Source: a virus
Strand: one strand, 5' to 3'
Length of the DNA: 23,425 nt
Virus record (IMG/VR): IMGVR_UViG_3300021963_004309
Location: 1-23,425 of that record
Of this stretch, positions 1 through 7,333 are shown in pieces. The notes under the pieces are model-generated. The model did not search any database, was not told the origin of the DNA, and worked only from the letters and a program-made list of their open reading frames with translations. Within the stretch, counting starts at the first letter, position 1; each line of letters begins with the position of its first letter. The translations under genes and the position numbers were made by a program.

Positions 1-28
1 ATTAGAACCAATCTACACCACTACTACT

Positions 29-241
29 ATGAAATACCGAGTCCTGACTGAAATCCTTGAGAATGGCAATCGCCACTACATCCAAGACATTGAGGATAAT
101 TCCATCCTCTACGAAACCGCCACGGATTGGCAAGCCCATCAAATCTGCAAGGAGTGGAATACCAACGCCATTGCCGTCCGCAAGGATGGAACCCTCAACC
201 TTGACTTTCTTGACACCCCCTCCTCCCCTTCCGTAGAGTGA
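29..241 (+). CDS. Small hypothetical protein, paralogue of the next gene
   Basis: This encodes 70 residues of unknown function. It begins MKYRVLTEI and shares a pattern with the 50-residue protein just downstream: MKY-x-V at the start, then ILY, a W about six residues later, an amphipathic helix with Ala, and a weak beta-like end. The two are probably tandem duplicates, this one carrying about 14 extra residues after the first strand. The C-terminus (DTPSSPSVE) is low in complexity and is encoded by a C-rich stretch that is part of a repeated, hairpin-forming element. No Shine-Dalgarno sequence precedes the ATG; the leader is CTAC-rich and ends TACTACTATG, the same ten bases found at the capsid gene start. 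It probably belongs to the transcription unit that ends at the terminator near 500. Confidence 0.65.
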   Translation: MKYRVLTEILENGNRHYIQDIEDNSILYETATDWQAHQICKEWNTNAIAVRKDGTLNLDFLDTPSSPSVE

Positions 242-246
242 AGGGG
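225..246 (+). other. Short GC-rich hairpin over the stop codon of the first gene
   Basis: CCCCTTC (225-231) pairs perfectly with GAAGGGG (240-246) around an 8-base loop. The TGA stop of the upstream gene (239-241) lies at the loop/stem boundary. There is no T-run after it, so it is not a canonical terminator. It could attenuate transcription, protect the 3' end, or be a degenerate copy of the stronger terminator after the second gene, since both are preceded by the same 12 bases (CTTGACACCCCC at 209-220 and 439-450). Confidence 0.45.
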
Positions 247-268
247 TAATACCAACCACTACACCACA

Positions 269-421
269 ATGAAATACCAAGTCACCAACCTCGAAACCGA
301 CCGCATCCTCTACACCTGCTCCTCGTGGGATGAAGCCTTCCACTTCGCCAAGCGAGTCGCTCAAATGAATGCCTTCACTGTCGGCATCGTGATGGGAAGC
401 GGGTTGAAGGTCGTAGCCTAA
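269..421 (+). CDS. Small hypothetical protein, paralogue of the preceding gene
   Basis: This encodes 50 residues, from MKYQVTNLE to the TAA at 419-421, and its function is unknown. The layout matches the gene before it: MKYxV, then RILY, a Trp a few residues later, an Ala/Phe-rich helix and a short hydrophobic end (TVGIVMGSGLKVVA). The codon choice is C-ending and strongly non-random like that of its neighbour, and both genes are in the same reading frame, which argues that it is real despite its size. The leader (ACCACTACACCACA before the ATG) resembles that of the first gene and has no Shine-Dalgarno sequence. It is followed 11 bases later by a strong terminator, so it is probably the last gene of its transcript. 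Confidence 0.6.
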   Translation: MKYQVTNLETDRILYTCSSWDEAFHFAKRVAQMNAFTVGIVMGSGLKVVA

Positions 422-432
422 CCCTCCCGATT

Positions 433-503
433 GAACCCCTTGACACCCCCCCTGCACTCCCTGTAAAAAGGGGGAGGGGGGGGGCCTCAAGGGTTCTCTT
501 TTT
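433..503 (+). terminator. Strong intrinsic terminator closing the upstream transcription unit
   Basis: A long stepped hairpin is followed by a T-rich tail. The outer stem pairs GAACCCCTTGA (433-443) with TCAAGGGTTC (487-496), with one bulged C. The middle stem pairs the C-run at 446-452 with the G-run at 477-483. The inner stem pairs CTCCC (457-461) with GGGAG (472-476) around a loop rich in A. TCTCTTTTT follows at 495-503. The order hairpin then T-tract reads on the + strand, so it terminates rightward transcription and separates the small genes at the left from the structural operon. Confidence 0.75.
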
Positions 504-522
504 CCCCATTAGGAGTTGGGTC

Positions 523-687
523 ATGAGGGAGACACTTTTTAATCTAAAAGCCTATAGACCTTTAAGATTCATAGGGGCTCTTAATACGAGGGGGTTATTA
601 GGGGGATTGTCAGGGGATGACACAAGCCAAATCTTTGTATGTGGTAATGCTATTAGGAAAACTGATATGTCAATGTATGGTTTCTAA
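523..687 (+). CDS. Possible small ORF in the operon leader
   Basis: This is an open frame of 54 residues (MRETLFNLKAYRPL... to a TAA at 685-687). It is preceded by AGGAG at 511-515 with a 7-base spacer, the only well-placed Shine-Dalgarno-like sequence in the window. That could support it, but because almost no other gene here uses one it could equally be chance. The protein has no recognisable motif, and the same stretch contains G-runs and a promoter-like sequence, so it may simply be untranslated leader. Confidence 0.28.
   Translation: MRETLFNLKAYRPLRFIGALNTRGLLGGLSGDDTSQIFVCGNAIRKTDMSMYGF
574..616 (+). other. Four G-tracts, possible G-quadruplex in the leader
   Basis: G-runs of 4, 5, 5 and 4 bases lie at 574-577, 590-594, 601-605 and 613-616, separated by 12, 6 and 7 bases. 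Such spacing is compatible with an intramolecular G-quadruplex on the + strand or in its transcript, although the first loop is long. It sits between the terminator at 433-503 and the first gene of the structural operon. Confidence 0.35.
582..606 (+). promoter_or_regulatory. Candidate phage-type promoter resembling the T7 consensus
   Basis: TAATACGA (582-589) is identical to the upstream half of the T7 class III promoter. After five bases it continues TTATTAGGGGGA, where T7 has TATAGGGAGA, so the A/T stretch is two bases longer. The site lies downstream of a terminator and upstream of the structural operon, as a promoter should. Against it: no single-subunit RNA polymerase gene is in the window, the core is not exact, and an 8-base match by chance in 23 kb on two strands is not unlikely. 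Confidence 0.22.
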
Positions 688-722
688 TGGATGCAGATTG
701 TTGTTGAAATCCCGATTGGAGT

Positions 723-1172
723 ATGAATGATATATGGTCTATGAAGAAGGAATCGCTTTTGCGGGACGAATGGAGTCTTAGCAAGGATGAATTAGCAAAG
801 CACAGAAAAGAGGCTCCTGAAGGATATGTTGTCAAGGAGCCGTCTGCTAGACCTGAGCGTTTGTGGGGTTATGCATGGACTGATGAGGGCTGTGCTTGGC
901 TGGCTGACAGGCTTAAGGTTAAGACAGTCTCTGCTGTCAATGTTGAGAAACCTGAATCGACTGATGGTGTTTTTGAATGCAAAGTGCTTCGGAGTGGGTT
1001 TACCAATATCCGTGTAATTGAGGTTGAGCATAATGGTAAGCCATTGAGAGTCTCCTGTAGAACCAATGTCAACATTAAGCCTAGGGCTATTGTCAAGGTG
1101 CGTATAGTTGGCAATTCTGCTTGCGTTACCGAGATTACCAAGAAACATTTGATTAATAACTACAATGGGTAA
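723..1172 (+). CDS. Hypothetical protein, possible small terminase candidate
   Basis: This encodes 149 residues not assigned to a family. The N-terminal third is charged and helical (KDELAKHRKEAPEGY), followed by a segment with two Trp residues (RLWGYAWTDEGCAWLADRL, about residues 46-64) that looks like a helical DNA-binding or winged element. The C-terminal half (about 82-138) alternates hydrophobic and polar residues in short strands and reads like a small beta-barrel. It is the first substantial gene of the operon and lies two genes before the large terminase, a position where phages often keep the small terminase, but nothing in the sequence proves that role. The ATG at 723 is the first in frame; GGAG lies only one base upstream, too close to act as a ribosome-binding site. 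It overlaps the next gene by 8 bases. Confidence 0.8.
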   Translation: MNDIWSMKKESLLRDEWSLSKDELAKHRKEAPEGYVVKEPSARPERLWGYAWTDEGCAWLADRLKVKTVSAVNVEKPESTDGVFECKVLRSGFTNIRVIEVEHNGKPLRVSCRTNVNIKPRAIVKVRIVGNSACVTEITKKHLINNYNG

Positions 1173-1311
1173 GACATATAAAGAAAACGGAAAGCATGAG
1201 CGTTCCGAAAGCAAATCTTATGAACGCAGGGAAAAGGCCATGGGGACAGAGACTGAGTATAAGAAGAGCGGGGCAAAGAAGGCCAACAAAAACTACAAAG
1301 GTAAGTACTAA
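1165..1311 (+). CDS. Small, highly basic hypothetical protein
   Basis: This encodes 48 residues (MGKTYKENGKHERSES... to a TAA at 1309-1311), very rich in Lys, Arg, Glu, Ser and Tyr and with almost no hydrophobic core, so it is probably disordered or nucleic-acid binding. It fills the gap between its neighbours exactly: it overlaps the end of the preceding gene by 8 bases and its stop shares one base with the next start (TAATG). This packing is the main reason to believe it. Its function is unknown; candidates are a packaging accessory or a DNA-condensing peptide. Confidence 0.6.
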   Translation: MGKTYKENGKHERSESKSYERREKAMGTETEYKKSGAKKANKNYKGKY

Positions 1312-2177
1312 TGGCTCAGCCTAAGCCACTTCCTGCTATATTGACTGACCCGCTTTGGCTAACAGGCGGGATTAATGGTGCGTCTAAACTTCCGTACATG
1401 ACCAAAACGATTGGTCCTGTGTCAAGCGTTAGTTTGCCATCGAATTCTGTTCAGACATTTAGCAAGGTAGAGACTACGGACCAGAAAAGAAACAAGGATT
1501 ACCATGTTGGAGTTGGCAATCCGTATTTCATTGATTTTGCCAATATTGCGACTCCAGAAAGAACTGCTCGTCTTGGCAGAAAGATGTTGGATTTCGCTGA
1601 ATATAAGGCCAGAGACTGGATGGATAACATTCCAACAAACCTTGTATCTAACGCAGTAAAGGGAGAGATTAATCCGTTTAACGCTACAAGTTTTTTTGCA
1701 CTTGGTTCCGAAGCAGTAAAAGCAGCAGTTGGTGGTAGAATGACAGGTAATCTTGCCGCAGGACTTGCTGGAAAAGCAGGTGGTTCAATAATTGCAGGTA
1801 CTGCTGTCGGTGCTATAATAAACCCAACTACGCTTAAAGGTTCTACTGTTGACGAGAATCAATGGAGATTGGACTTGTACGCTGAACAACAGCGTGAACA
1901 TATGGCTAGAGTCAAAATGATTGACGAAGAATATGGCAAGAAGATGAAGGGTAAGTATGCTGGAATCGAGATGTTGATGGAAACACCGATATGGAAGCGT
2001 GATACATCCCCTCAGTTGACACCAGAAGAACGAAAGATGCAGAACTACGAAGAGATAATTGCCTCAAGATACAGAAAACTTGAAACCGCTTCTAGGGAGC
2101 GAGCAAAATTGGAAAACGGATTTTACAACGACAAGGGCGAGTTCATGTCGGCACATTTCATACGAAACTCTCAGTGA
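1311..2177 (+). CDS. Hypothetical protein with glycine-rich hydrophobic segment
   Basis: This encodes 288 residues with no family recognised. Residues about 133-170 form a Gly/Ala-rich hydrophobic stretch with GxxxG-type spacing (AGLAGKAGGSIIAGTAVGAI), like a glycine zipper or transmembrane hairpin. Residues about 185-268 are charged and helical, probably coiled-coil. The N-terminus is Pro/Ser-rich without a signal peptide. A similar Gly-rich stretch recurs in the 371-residue and giant proteins at the other end of the operon, so this may be a virion component that touches membranes, although it sits immediately before the large terminase. The start is TAATG-coupled to the basic peptide; the stop overlaps the terminase GTG start by 4 bases (GTGA). 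Confidence 0.85.
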   Translation: MAQPKPLPAILTDPLWLTGGINGASKLPYMTKTIGPVSSVSLPSNSVQTFSKVETTDQKRNKDYHVGVGNPYFIDFANIATPERTARLGRKMLDFAEYKARDWMDNIPTNLVSNAVKGEINPFNATSFFALGSEAVKAAVGGRMTGNLAAGLAGKAGGSIIAGTAVGAIINPTTLKGSTVDENQWRLDLYAEQQREHMARVKMIDEEYGKKMKGKYAGIEMLMETPIWKRDTSPQLTPEERKMQNYEEIIASRYRKLETASRERAKLENGFYNDKGEFMSAHFIRNSQ

Positions 2178-3793
2178 GCGTAGATATCAAGAACCTAACA
2201 CCGCATCCAGTACTTGTCGCTCCGACACTGGATGAAATCCGCATTCTCGCTGAGAAGAACGGAGCCGATGTCGTTGCCGAACTGCTTCAACTGCGTGAAG
2301 ATAAGATACTCGCAGAAAAAATGGACCCATATCGTCACGGATATGAGCCTCAACATTGGAAAGATGTCGATTCCATCCTAAAAACGAAGAACGAAGTTCT
2401 TGTGCTTGGTGGAAATCGTGCTGGAAAGACGGAATGGGCCGCAAAGCGTGTAATCCAAACTCTGGTCAACAAGCCAGACGCAAGAGTCTGGTGTCTTCAC
2501 ACGACAAACTCGTCTTCCATCCAGATGCAACAAAATGTGCTTTGGAAGTACATGCCGCCAGAACTGAAGAATGCTCGGAAGACCAAGGTTACAAATATCT
2601 CTTATTCGCAGAAGAACGGCTTTTCGGATAATACTTTCATTCTCCCGAATCGCTCGCAGTGCTTCTTCATGAACTACGCACAGGACAAGAAGGTCATCGA
2701 AGGTGGCGAAGTTGACCTTATCTGGTGCGATGAACTCGTTCCACTCGATTGGATTGAAACTCTCCGCTATCGTGCCATCACCAGACGAGGCAAACTCATT
2801 ACGACATTCACTCCAGTCCTCGGATACTCGCAGGTCGTTAAGGATTATGTCGCTGGATGCCGATTCAAAAAGACTCTCCCCGCAGTCCTGCTCGACAAGG
2901 ACAAGATTCATGTCGGTGGATGCCCCAAAGGGCATATGCCGTACATGGCTGATTCAATGAATTCCAACTGCGGGGTTGTATGGTTTCACTCGCAACTGAA
3001 TCCATACAATCCATTTGACCAACTTGCGGCTACTTTGGAGGGAAAGACCAGCAACGAAATAAAAATTCGAGCCTACGGCTGGGCTGAAAACACGGCTGGC
3101 TCGCAATTTCCGTCTTTCACTGACCAAAACATACTTTCTGAAGACAAAATCCCTAAAGATGGCACAAATTTCATGGTTGTAGACCCTGCTGGGGCCAGAA
3201 ATTGGTTCATGTTGTGGGTTCGGGCGGCTAGGGATGGCAATTTGTATGTTTATCGTGAATGGCCTGACATTTCAAATGGCGAATGGGCCTTGCCAAGTGA
3301 AAAAGCAGATGGGAAAATGGGTTCTGGTCAGAAAAATGGTGCTGGTCGAGGTTTGGATGACTATAAAGACCTGATTCTTGAGTTGGAAGCGGGGGAAGTG
3401 ATAGCGGAACGCTATATTGACCCTAGGGCTGGCGGGACTCAGGCTGTTTCAGCCGAAGGAGGCACTAGTTTGATTGAACTTCTTGACGATGGTGTCAAAC
3501 CCATGTATTTCCAGCCAGCCGCAGGTGTTCATATCGAGCAAGGTGTTGCAATTATAAACGACCTGTTGTTTTATAACGCCAATGAACCGCTAAGCACAAT
3601 TAACCAGCCGAGACTTTATGTTTCTGAGGAATGCAGGAATTTGATATTCTCCATGCGTGAATGGACGAACCAAGATGGAGACAAAGGTGCTTGCAAAGAC
3701 CCTGTTGACTGCCTTCGATATCTTGTCGTGATGGAACCATCCTTTGAGGGAGACAATGTGTTTAAATCAAGAGGGGAAACGCATTCTTATTGA
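2174..3793 (+). CDS. terL: Terminase large subunit
   Basis: This is the motor ATPase and headful/site nuclease that drives DNA into the prohead. It has 539 residues, a normal length. The ATPase domain shows Walker A GGNRAGKT at residues 79-86, Walker B with catalytic acidic residues in DLIWCDE (181-187), and the coupling motif TTFTP (210-214). The C-terminal RNase H-like nuclease shows its acidic set: D337 in VVDPAG, D416 in YIDPRAGG and D509/D512 in KDPVDCLRY. All motifs are intact. The start is a GTG inside GTGA, overlapping the previous gene's stop; no in-frame ATG lies closer to the N-terminus of the domain until M50, which would remove the usual upstream helix, so GTG is preferred. It works with the portal encoded next. 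Confidence 0.97.
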   Translation: MSVDIKNLTPHPVLVAPTLDEIRILAEKNGADVVAELLQLREDKILAEKMDPYRHGYEPQHWKDVDSILKTKNEVLVLGGNRAGKTEWAAKRVIQTLVNKPDARVWCLHTTNSSSIQMQQNVLWKYMPPELKNARKTKVTNISYSQKNGFSDNTFILPNRSQCFFMNYAQDKKVIEGGEVDLIWCDELVPLDWIETLRYRAITRRGKLITTFTPVLGYSQVVKDYVAGCRFKKTLPAVLLDKDKIHVGGCPKGHMPYMADSMNSNCGVVWFHSQLNPYNPFDQLAATLEGKTSNEIKIRAYGWAENTAGSQFPSFTDQNILSEDKIPKDGTNFMVVDPAGARNWFMLWVRAARDGNLYVYREWPDISNGEWALPSEKADGKMGSGQKNGAGRGLDDYKDLILELEAGEVIAERYIDPRAGGTQAVSAEGGTSLIELLDDGVKPMYFQPAAGVHIEQGVAIINDLLFYNANEPLSTINQPRLYVSEECRNLIFSMREWTNQDGDKGACKDPVDCLRYLVVMEPSFEGDNVFKSRGETHSY

Positions 3794-3812
3794 CTTTTGG
3801 AAATCTTATAAT
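3790..3812 (+). promoter_or_regulatory. TTGACTTT/TATAAT pair before the portal gene
   Basis: TTGACT (3790-3795) overlaps the terminase stop and is followed after 11 bases by TATAAT (3807-3812), then an A-rich leader into the portal start. The hexamers match the sigma-70 consensus closely but the spacer is far below the usual 16-18 bases. A similar pair follows the stop of the gene downstream of the portal (6217-6241, spacer 13). It may be an unusual internal promoter or a coincidence in A/T-rich gaps. Confidence 0.2.
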
Positions 3813-3823
3813 AAAAAACAAAA

Positions 3824-5971
3824 ATGGACAAGCAATCTTACAATACTAAGCGTGATAAACTGGCTATGGCTAGTGACGCTCCTGATATTCAGGAATTGAT
3901 AAGCGAACTAAGACGCTCTCTTTACAATGGTGGCAACACTGTTGAACTTACGGACAGTGACGACCTTCGTTACTGCAAGTGGGCTGGGCAGACCAATGAT
4001 GGCAAGAAGCATTCCGAACACAGACGAGAAGGCGATGTCGCTTTGCCGTTTGAAGGTGCTTCAGATGTCCGCATCAGGCTCATTGATAGGGTTATCAACG
4101 AGCAGGTCGCCTTGTGGGTCAATTCTTGGAAGAACTCCAAGTTGAGAGTGTCTGGATTGACTGTTGACGATGGTGCTAACGCTGAGGCGATGACGACATT
4201 GCTTACGCACATCATCTCCTGCCGTCTGCGGATGGAAGCAAGACGAGAAGGTGAACTTTGGGCTCAGTATGCCCAGCAGTATGGATGGTCTGCCATGCAT
4301 ATCACATGGGAACAGCAGATTGGCCTTCAGCCCCAAAAGGTGACGCTTGCGGAGATTGACGAGATGGCAATGATGCTTATGCAGGAAGAGCCTGACAATC
4401 CTGCCACAAGAATTCCTGAGGCTATCCGTAGCGGAGAGGACGACCAGATGGTCGTGTCCATGTTCCAGTCGGTAATGCCGAATGTCCCTGAAGAACAGGT
4501 TGCCAAGTTGATTAAGGACTTGCGTGAAACTGGCGAGGCTACTATTTTCGTTGAATCCATCATCAAGAATCTTCCCCGCCTTACGGCTTTGAAGCCTTAT
4601 GATGAAATCTGTTTCCCGCCTGAGACCATTGAACTCCAGAAAGCCAGAGCAGTGTTCAGGCGTGTGTACATGACCGAGGTGGAACTACGCTCCTTTGTCA
4701 AATCCGAGAACTGGAACCAAGACGCTCTTGAGGAGGCCATTAACACCTCTGGGAACATCAGTTGGTATACTGACCCCAACATCATCCCTGTAGCGACTCT
4801 GATGGGCAACCAGCAGTACAGAAACCGCAATCTCATTGAAGTCATCTACGCCTACACCCGCCAGATAGACGAGTCTGGAAATCTTTGCATGTATTATACA
4901 GTATTTTGCCCGAATGCCAAGGGCGACCTGTATCTCAAACACGACAAACTTGCTTATGCCCACAATAAGTATCCATTCGTGGAACTGAGACGAGAGCATA
5001 TTAGAAAGTCAATAATGGAATCCAGAGGCGTTCCTGAACTGCTTGTTACCGAGCAAGCGGAACTGAAGGCTCAGCATGATGCTGTCAGAGACAGAACCGC
5101 CATTGAAACGATGCCTCCAATCCTGATTAAGAAGAGAATTCAGGGCATAAACAGAATTGGACCTGCATTGCAGTTACCTGTTACGAGTCCAGATGACTAT
5201 AGATTCATGGACCCGCCCAGAGGCTCTCCTAACCTTGCGGAACTGATTATCGCACAGGTTGAGAAGAATGTTGCCAATTACTTTGGCCTTACGCATGAAA
5301 TGGTTCCTCCGCAGAAGACCCAGATGCTTCAGCAGATGTCCGTTGACGGATGGCTCAACAGTTGGGCAGAGGTTTATACGCAACTCTTGCAATTGTCCCT
5401 CCAATACATGCCAGCCGAGGAAATCCAGAGAATCACAGGCGTTGCGGTCAACCTTGGGATTACCGATATCTCCAGTCAGTTTGACTTTGAGGTCAAGTTT
5501 GATGTTCGTGACTTGGACAATGAATATGTCATGAAGAAGTTGCAGTCCATCAGCCAATTCGTGCTTCCGCTCGATGTTGGTGGTGTTGTTGACAGAAACA
5601 AGTTGGTTGCCAAGTTGGTGGAAGCCATTTCGCCTGATGTTGCAAAGGAAATCATCCTAGACCAGCAGAGTGCCTCCCAGAAGATGTACAACGATGTCCA
5701 GAACGATATTGTCAAAATGCTTATGGGCATTGAGCCTCAGTATGTCGAAAACGACCCTGCGGCTGGAACAAAGATGCAATACTTGCAGGATATCGCTGGA
5801 AAGTCCCCGAAGGTTCAGCAAATGGCTCAAGGAGACCAAATGACAGCCGCCCTGATGCAGAATTACCAAAAGAACCTCCAGATGTCAATTATGCAACAGC
5901 AGAACAAGCAAATTGGACGAACAGGTGTTACTCCTGTGTCTGATGAAATGCAACAGGAGGCCCAGCAGTAA
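3824..5971 (+). CDS. Portal protein, P22-like
   Basis: This forms the dodecameric ring at one vertex of the head, through which DNA enters and leaves and to which terminase and tail adaptor dock. The 715 residues match the size of the P22-type portal (about 725) and exceed most siphovirus portals. Family-like features are the N-terminal segment with GEGDVALPFEG-like context (here REGDVALPFEGASDVRIRLID, about residues 68-88), the wing region with long acidic helices, and the stem/clip region around PPRGSPNLAELI and FGLTHEMVPPQKTQM (about 463-505). The last 60 residues are Gln/Met-rich and helical, as in the P22 barrel. The start lies 30 bases after terL in an A-rich leader without a Shine-Dalgarno sequence. 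The family call is from pattern recognition of the sequence, not a search. Confidence 0.93.
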   Translation: MDKQSYNTKRDKLAMASDAPDIQELISELRRSLYNGGNTVELTDSDDLRYCKWAGQTNDGKKHSEHRREGDVALPFEGASDVRIRLIDRVINEQVALWVNSWKNSKLRVSGLTVDDGANAEAMTTLLTHIISCRLRMEARREGELWAQYAQQYGWSAMHITWEQQIGLQPQKVTLAEIDEMAMMLMQEEPDNPATRIPEAIRSGEDDQMVVSMFQSVMPNVPEEQVAKLIKDLRETGEATIFVESIIKNLPRLTALKPYDEICFPPETIELQKARAVFRRVYMTEVELRSFVKSENWNQDALEEAINTSGNISWYTDPNIIPVATLMGNQQYRNRNLIEVIYAYTRQIDESGNLCMYYTVFCPNAKGDLYLKHDKLAYAHNKYPFVELRREHIRKSIMESRGVPELLVTEQAELKAQHDAVRDRTAIETMPPILIKKRIQGINRIGPALQLPVTSPDDYRFMDPPRGSPNLAELIIAQVEKNVANYFGLTHEMVPPQKTQMLQQMSVDGWLNSWAEVYTQLLQLSLQYMPAEEIQRITGVAVNLGITDISSQFDFEVKFDVRDLDNEYVMKKLQSISQFVLPLDVGGVVDRNKLVAKLVEAISPDVAKEIILDQQSASQKMYNDVQNDIVKMLMGIEPQYVENDPAAGTKMQYLQDIAGKSPKVQQMAQGDQMTAALMQNYQKNLQMSIMQQQNKQIGRTGVTPVSDEMQQEAQQ

Positions 5972-5973
5972 TT

Positions 5974-6216
5974 ATGTCTGAATTCAAATACGACCAAGCA
6001 AATCTAGGCTTTGACAAGAGCGAAGTCTGGGATACCATCATTTTTATCCTGAAACAGAACATTGACACTGAAACGGCAGATGCTTTACATGTCAATACTG
6101 TCGGAGAGGCCAGAATTCACGCTTGTGGAAGGGCTAGTGCCTTAACCGATGTTCTTAATGTTTTGGTGGCTGAGCGACAAGAAGCACTAAGAAAGCGTGA
6201 AAGACAAATTATTTAG
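5974..6216 (+). CDS. Small conserved phage protein downstream of the portal
   Basis: This encodes 80 residues with unknown function. It is helical, with a distinctive middle (GEARIHACGRASALTDVLNVLV, about residues 45-66) and a very basic C-terminus (RQEALRKRERQII). Genes of this size and look are commonly found just after portals in podoviruses, so a minor head or packaging accessory is plausible. It starts two bases after the portal stop. An AGGAGG lies 13 bases upstream inside the portal's Gln-rich tail, too distant to be convincing. Confidence 0.82.
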   Translation: MSEFKYDQANLGFDKSEVWDTIIFILKQNIDTETADALHVNTVGEARIHACGRASALTDVLNVLVAERQEALRKRERQII

Positions 6217-6304
6217 TTGACTTTCTGAACCGCATTATAAAACTCGACCACAAGTTTCTGCAAACTCTAAATGCTGTAAAAAACAAAGCCTTGCTCTTAC
6301 TAGC
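6217..6304 (+). promoter_or_regulatory. Longest gap in the structural operon, with promoter-like pair
   Basis: These 88 bases are the longest non-coding interval after 723. They open with TTGACT (6217-6222) directly after the stop, and TATAAA follows at 6236-6241 after 13 bases, echoing the pair before the portal. Further on there is a weak AAACT/AGTTT stem around 6239-6257 and an A-rich stretch (GTAAAAAACAAA). It may supply extra transcription of the scaffold and capsid genes. No small gene is convincing here. Confidence 0.25.
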
Positions 6305-7312
6305 ATGAATACAAATCAAAACGGAGAAAACAGCACCTCCCAGCCTAATAGCGAAAGTGTTGTAGATAGAACTGGGTCTAGCCAGTTTAATGAACAAGAC
6401 CTTGCGAGTATCCTACGCAGGGACTTCGGAAACCTAGATGATTCCGAAGCAGTGGCTGAACCTGCTGATAATAATGGCTCAGAAGACCAGTTTGAGGATA
6501 CGAGTGTTAGTGAGGATTACTCGGACTCTTCGGATGAAGGCAAAGAAGTTCATTCACAGGAAGAAGAGGCTACTGATAGTGAAAATAGCGAGTTCCAGAC
6601 CAAGGGAGTACAGAAGCGTATTGACAAGTTGACCGCACTGCGAAAGCAAGCGGAAGAACAGGCAGAGAAACTTCAGAAAGAGGTGGATAACCTCAAAACC
6701 AAGGTTGAGTCGTCTAAGTCCACGGAAATTGTCGTCAAAGCCGATGAGGAAATTCCCTACGCAAATCTCAATTCGATAGCAGAAATCGAGCAAGAAATCG
6801 CTCAGGCTAGGTCGGTTAGAAGATGGTGTGAGGAAAACTCTAACGGAGTTGTCGTGCAAAATGCCGATGGAACTGAAACGGAATACTCTTACGAAGATGT
6901 AAAGCGTATTAAACTTAATGCTATGGACGCTATGGAAGAACACCTGCCGAAGAGACTGAATTATATTCAGACCAAGGCCAAGGTTGATGCCGTTGCATAC
7001 AAGGAGTATCCGTGGTTAAAGGATAAATCGTCTAAGGAACGACAAATTGCAGAATCGTTCATCAAGGCTTTCCCCCAAATCACTCGTTTCCCTGACTATA
7101 ATGTAGTCATCGGAGACTATATCCGTGGCATGCAAGCCAGAGAGAATGCTAACAAGGGCAGAAATGTCCAGAGAGCCCCTCACCAGCCCACATCTAATTA
7201 CGCTTCGCCCAGTCGGTACAAAGACAGTGCTGACCCCGATGCGACCAAGAGATATGTTAAATCTAATTCCCACACTGACCTTGCGGCAATCATAAAGTCT
7301 AAGTTCATATAA
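6305..7312 (+). CDS. Scaffolding-like head assembly protein
   Basis: This encodes 335 residues lying directly before the capsid gene, the usual place for a scaffold. The N-terminal 95 residues are disordered and strongly acidic (many D, E and S, about 40-98). A coiled-coil with regular heptads follows (VQKRIDKLTALRKQAEEQAEKLQKEVDN, about 102-130). A mixed helical region (150-285) contains PYANLNSIAEIEQEIAQAR and a YPWLKD segment, and the C-terminal 50 residues are basic (isoelectric contrast with the N-terminus), as expected for a tail that binds capsid subunits. Scaffold proteins diverge quickly, so the call relies on position, charge layout and coiled-coil. No protease motif is visible. Confidence 0.78.
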   Translation: MNTNQNGENSTSQPNSESVVDRTGSSQFNEQDLASILRRDFGNLDDSEAVAEPADNNGSEDQFEDTSVSEDYSDSSDEGKEVHSQEEEATDSENSEFQTKGVQKRIDKLTALRKQAEEQAEKLQKEVDNLKTKVESSKSTEIVVKADEEIPYANLNSIAEIEQEIAQARSVRRWCEENSNGVVVQNADGTETEYSYEDVKRIKLNAMDAMEEHLPKRLNYIQTKAKVDAVAYKEYPWLKDKSSKERQIAESFIKAFPQITRFPDYNVVIGDYIRGMQARENANKGRNVQRAPHQPTSNYASPSRYKDSADPDATKRYVKSNSHTDLAAIIKSKFI

Positions 7313-7333
7313 CACTAAACTACATATACTACT

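Noticed and set aside
2-490. A 162-codon minus-strand frame over the first two small genes
   Set aside because: It is again in register with both sense genes and starts inside the terminator's G/C runs. The protein is Gly/Val-rich without a core, and a coding call would require transcription through the terminator stem from the other side.
5955-5960. AGGAGG as a ribosome-binding site for the gene at 5974
   Set aside because: It is 13 bases from the ATG and is part of the Gln/Glu codons at the portal's end. Other genes here do not use such sites.
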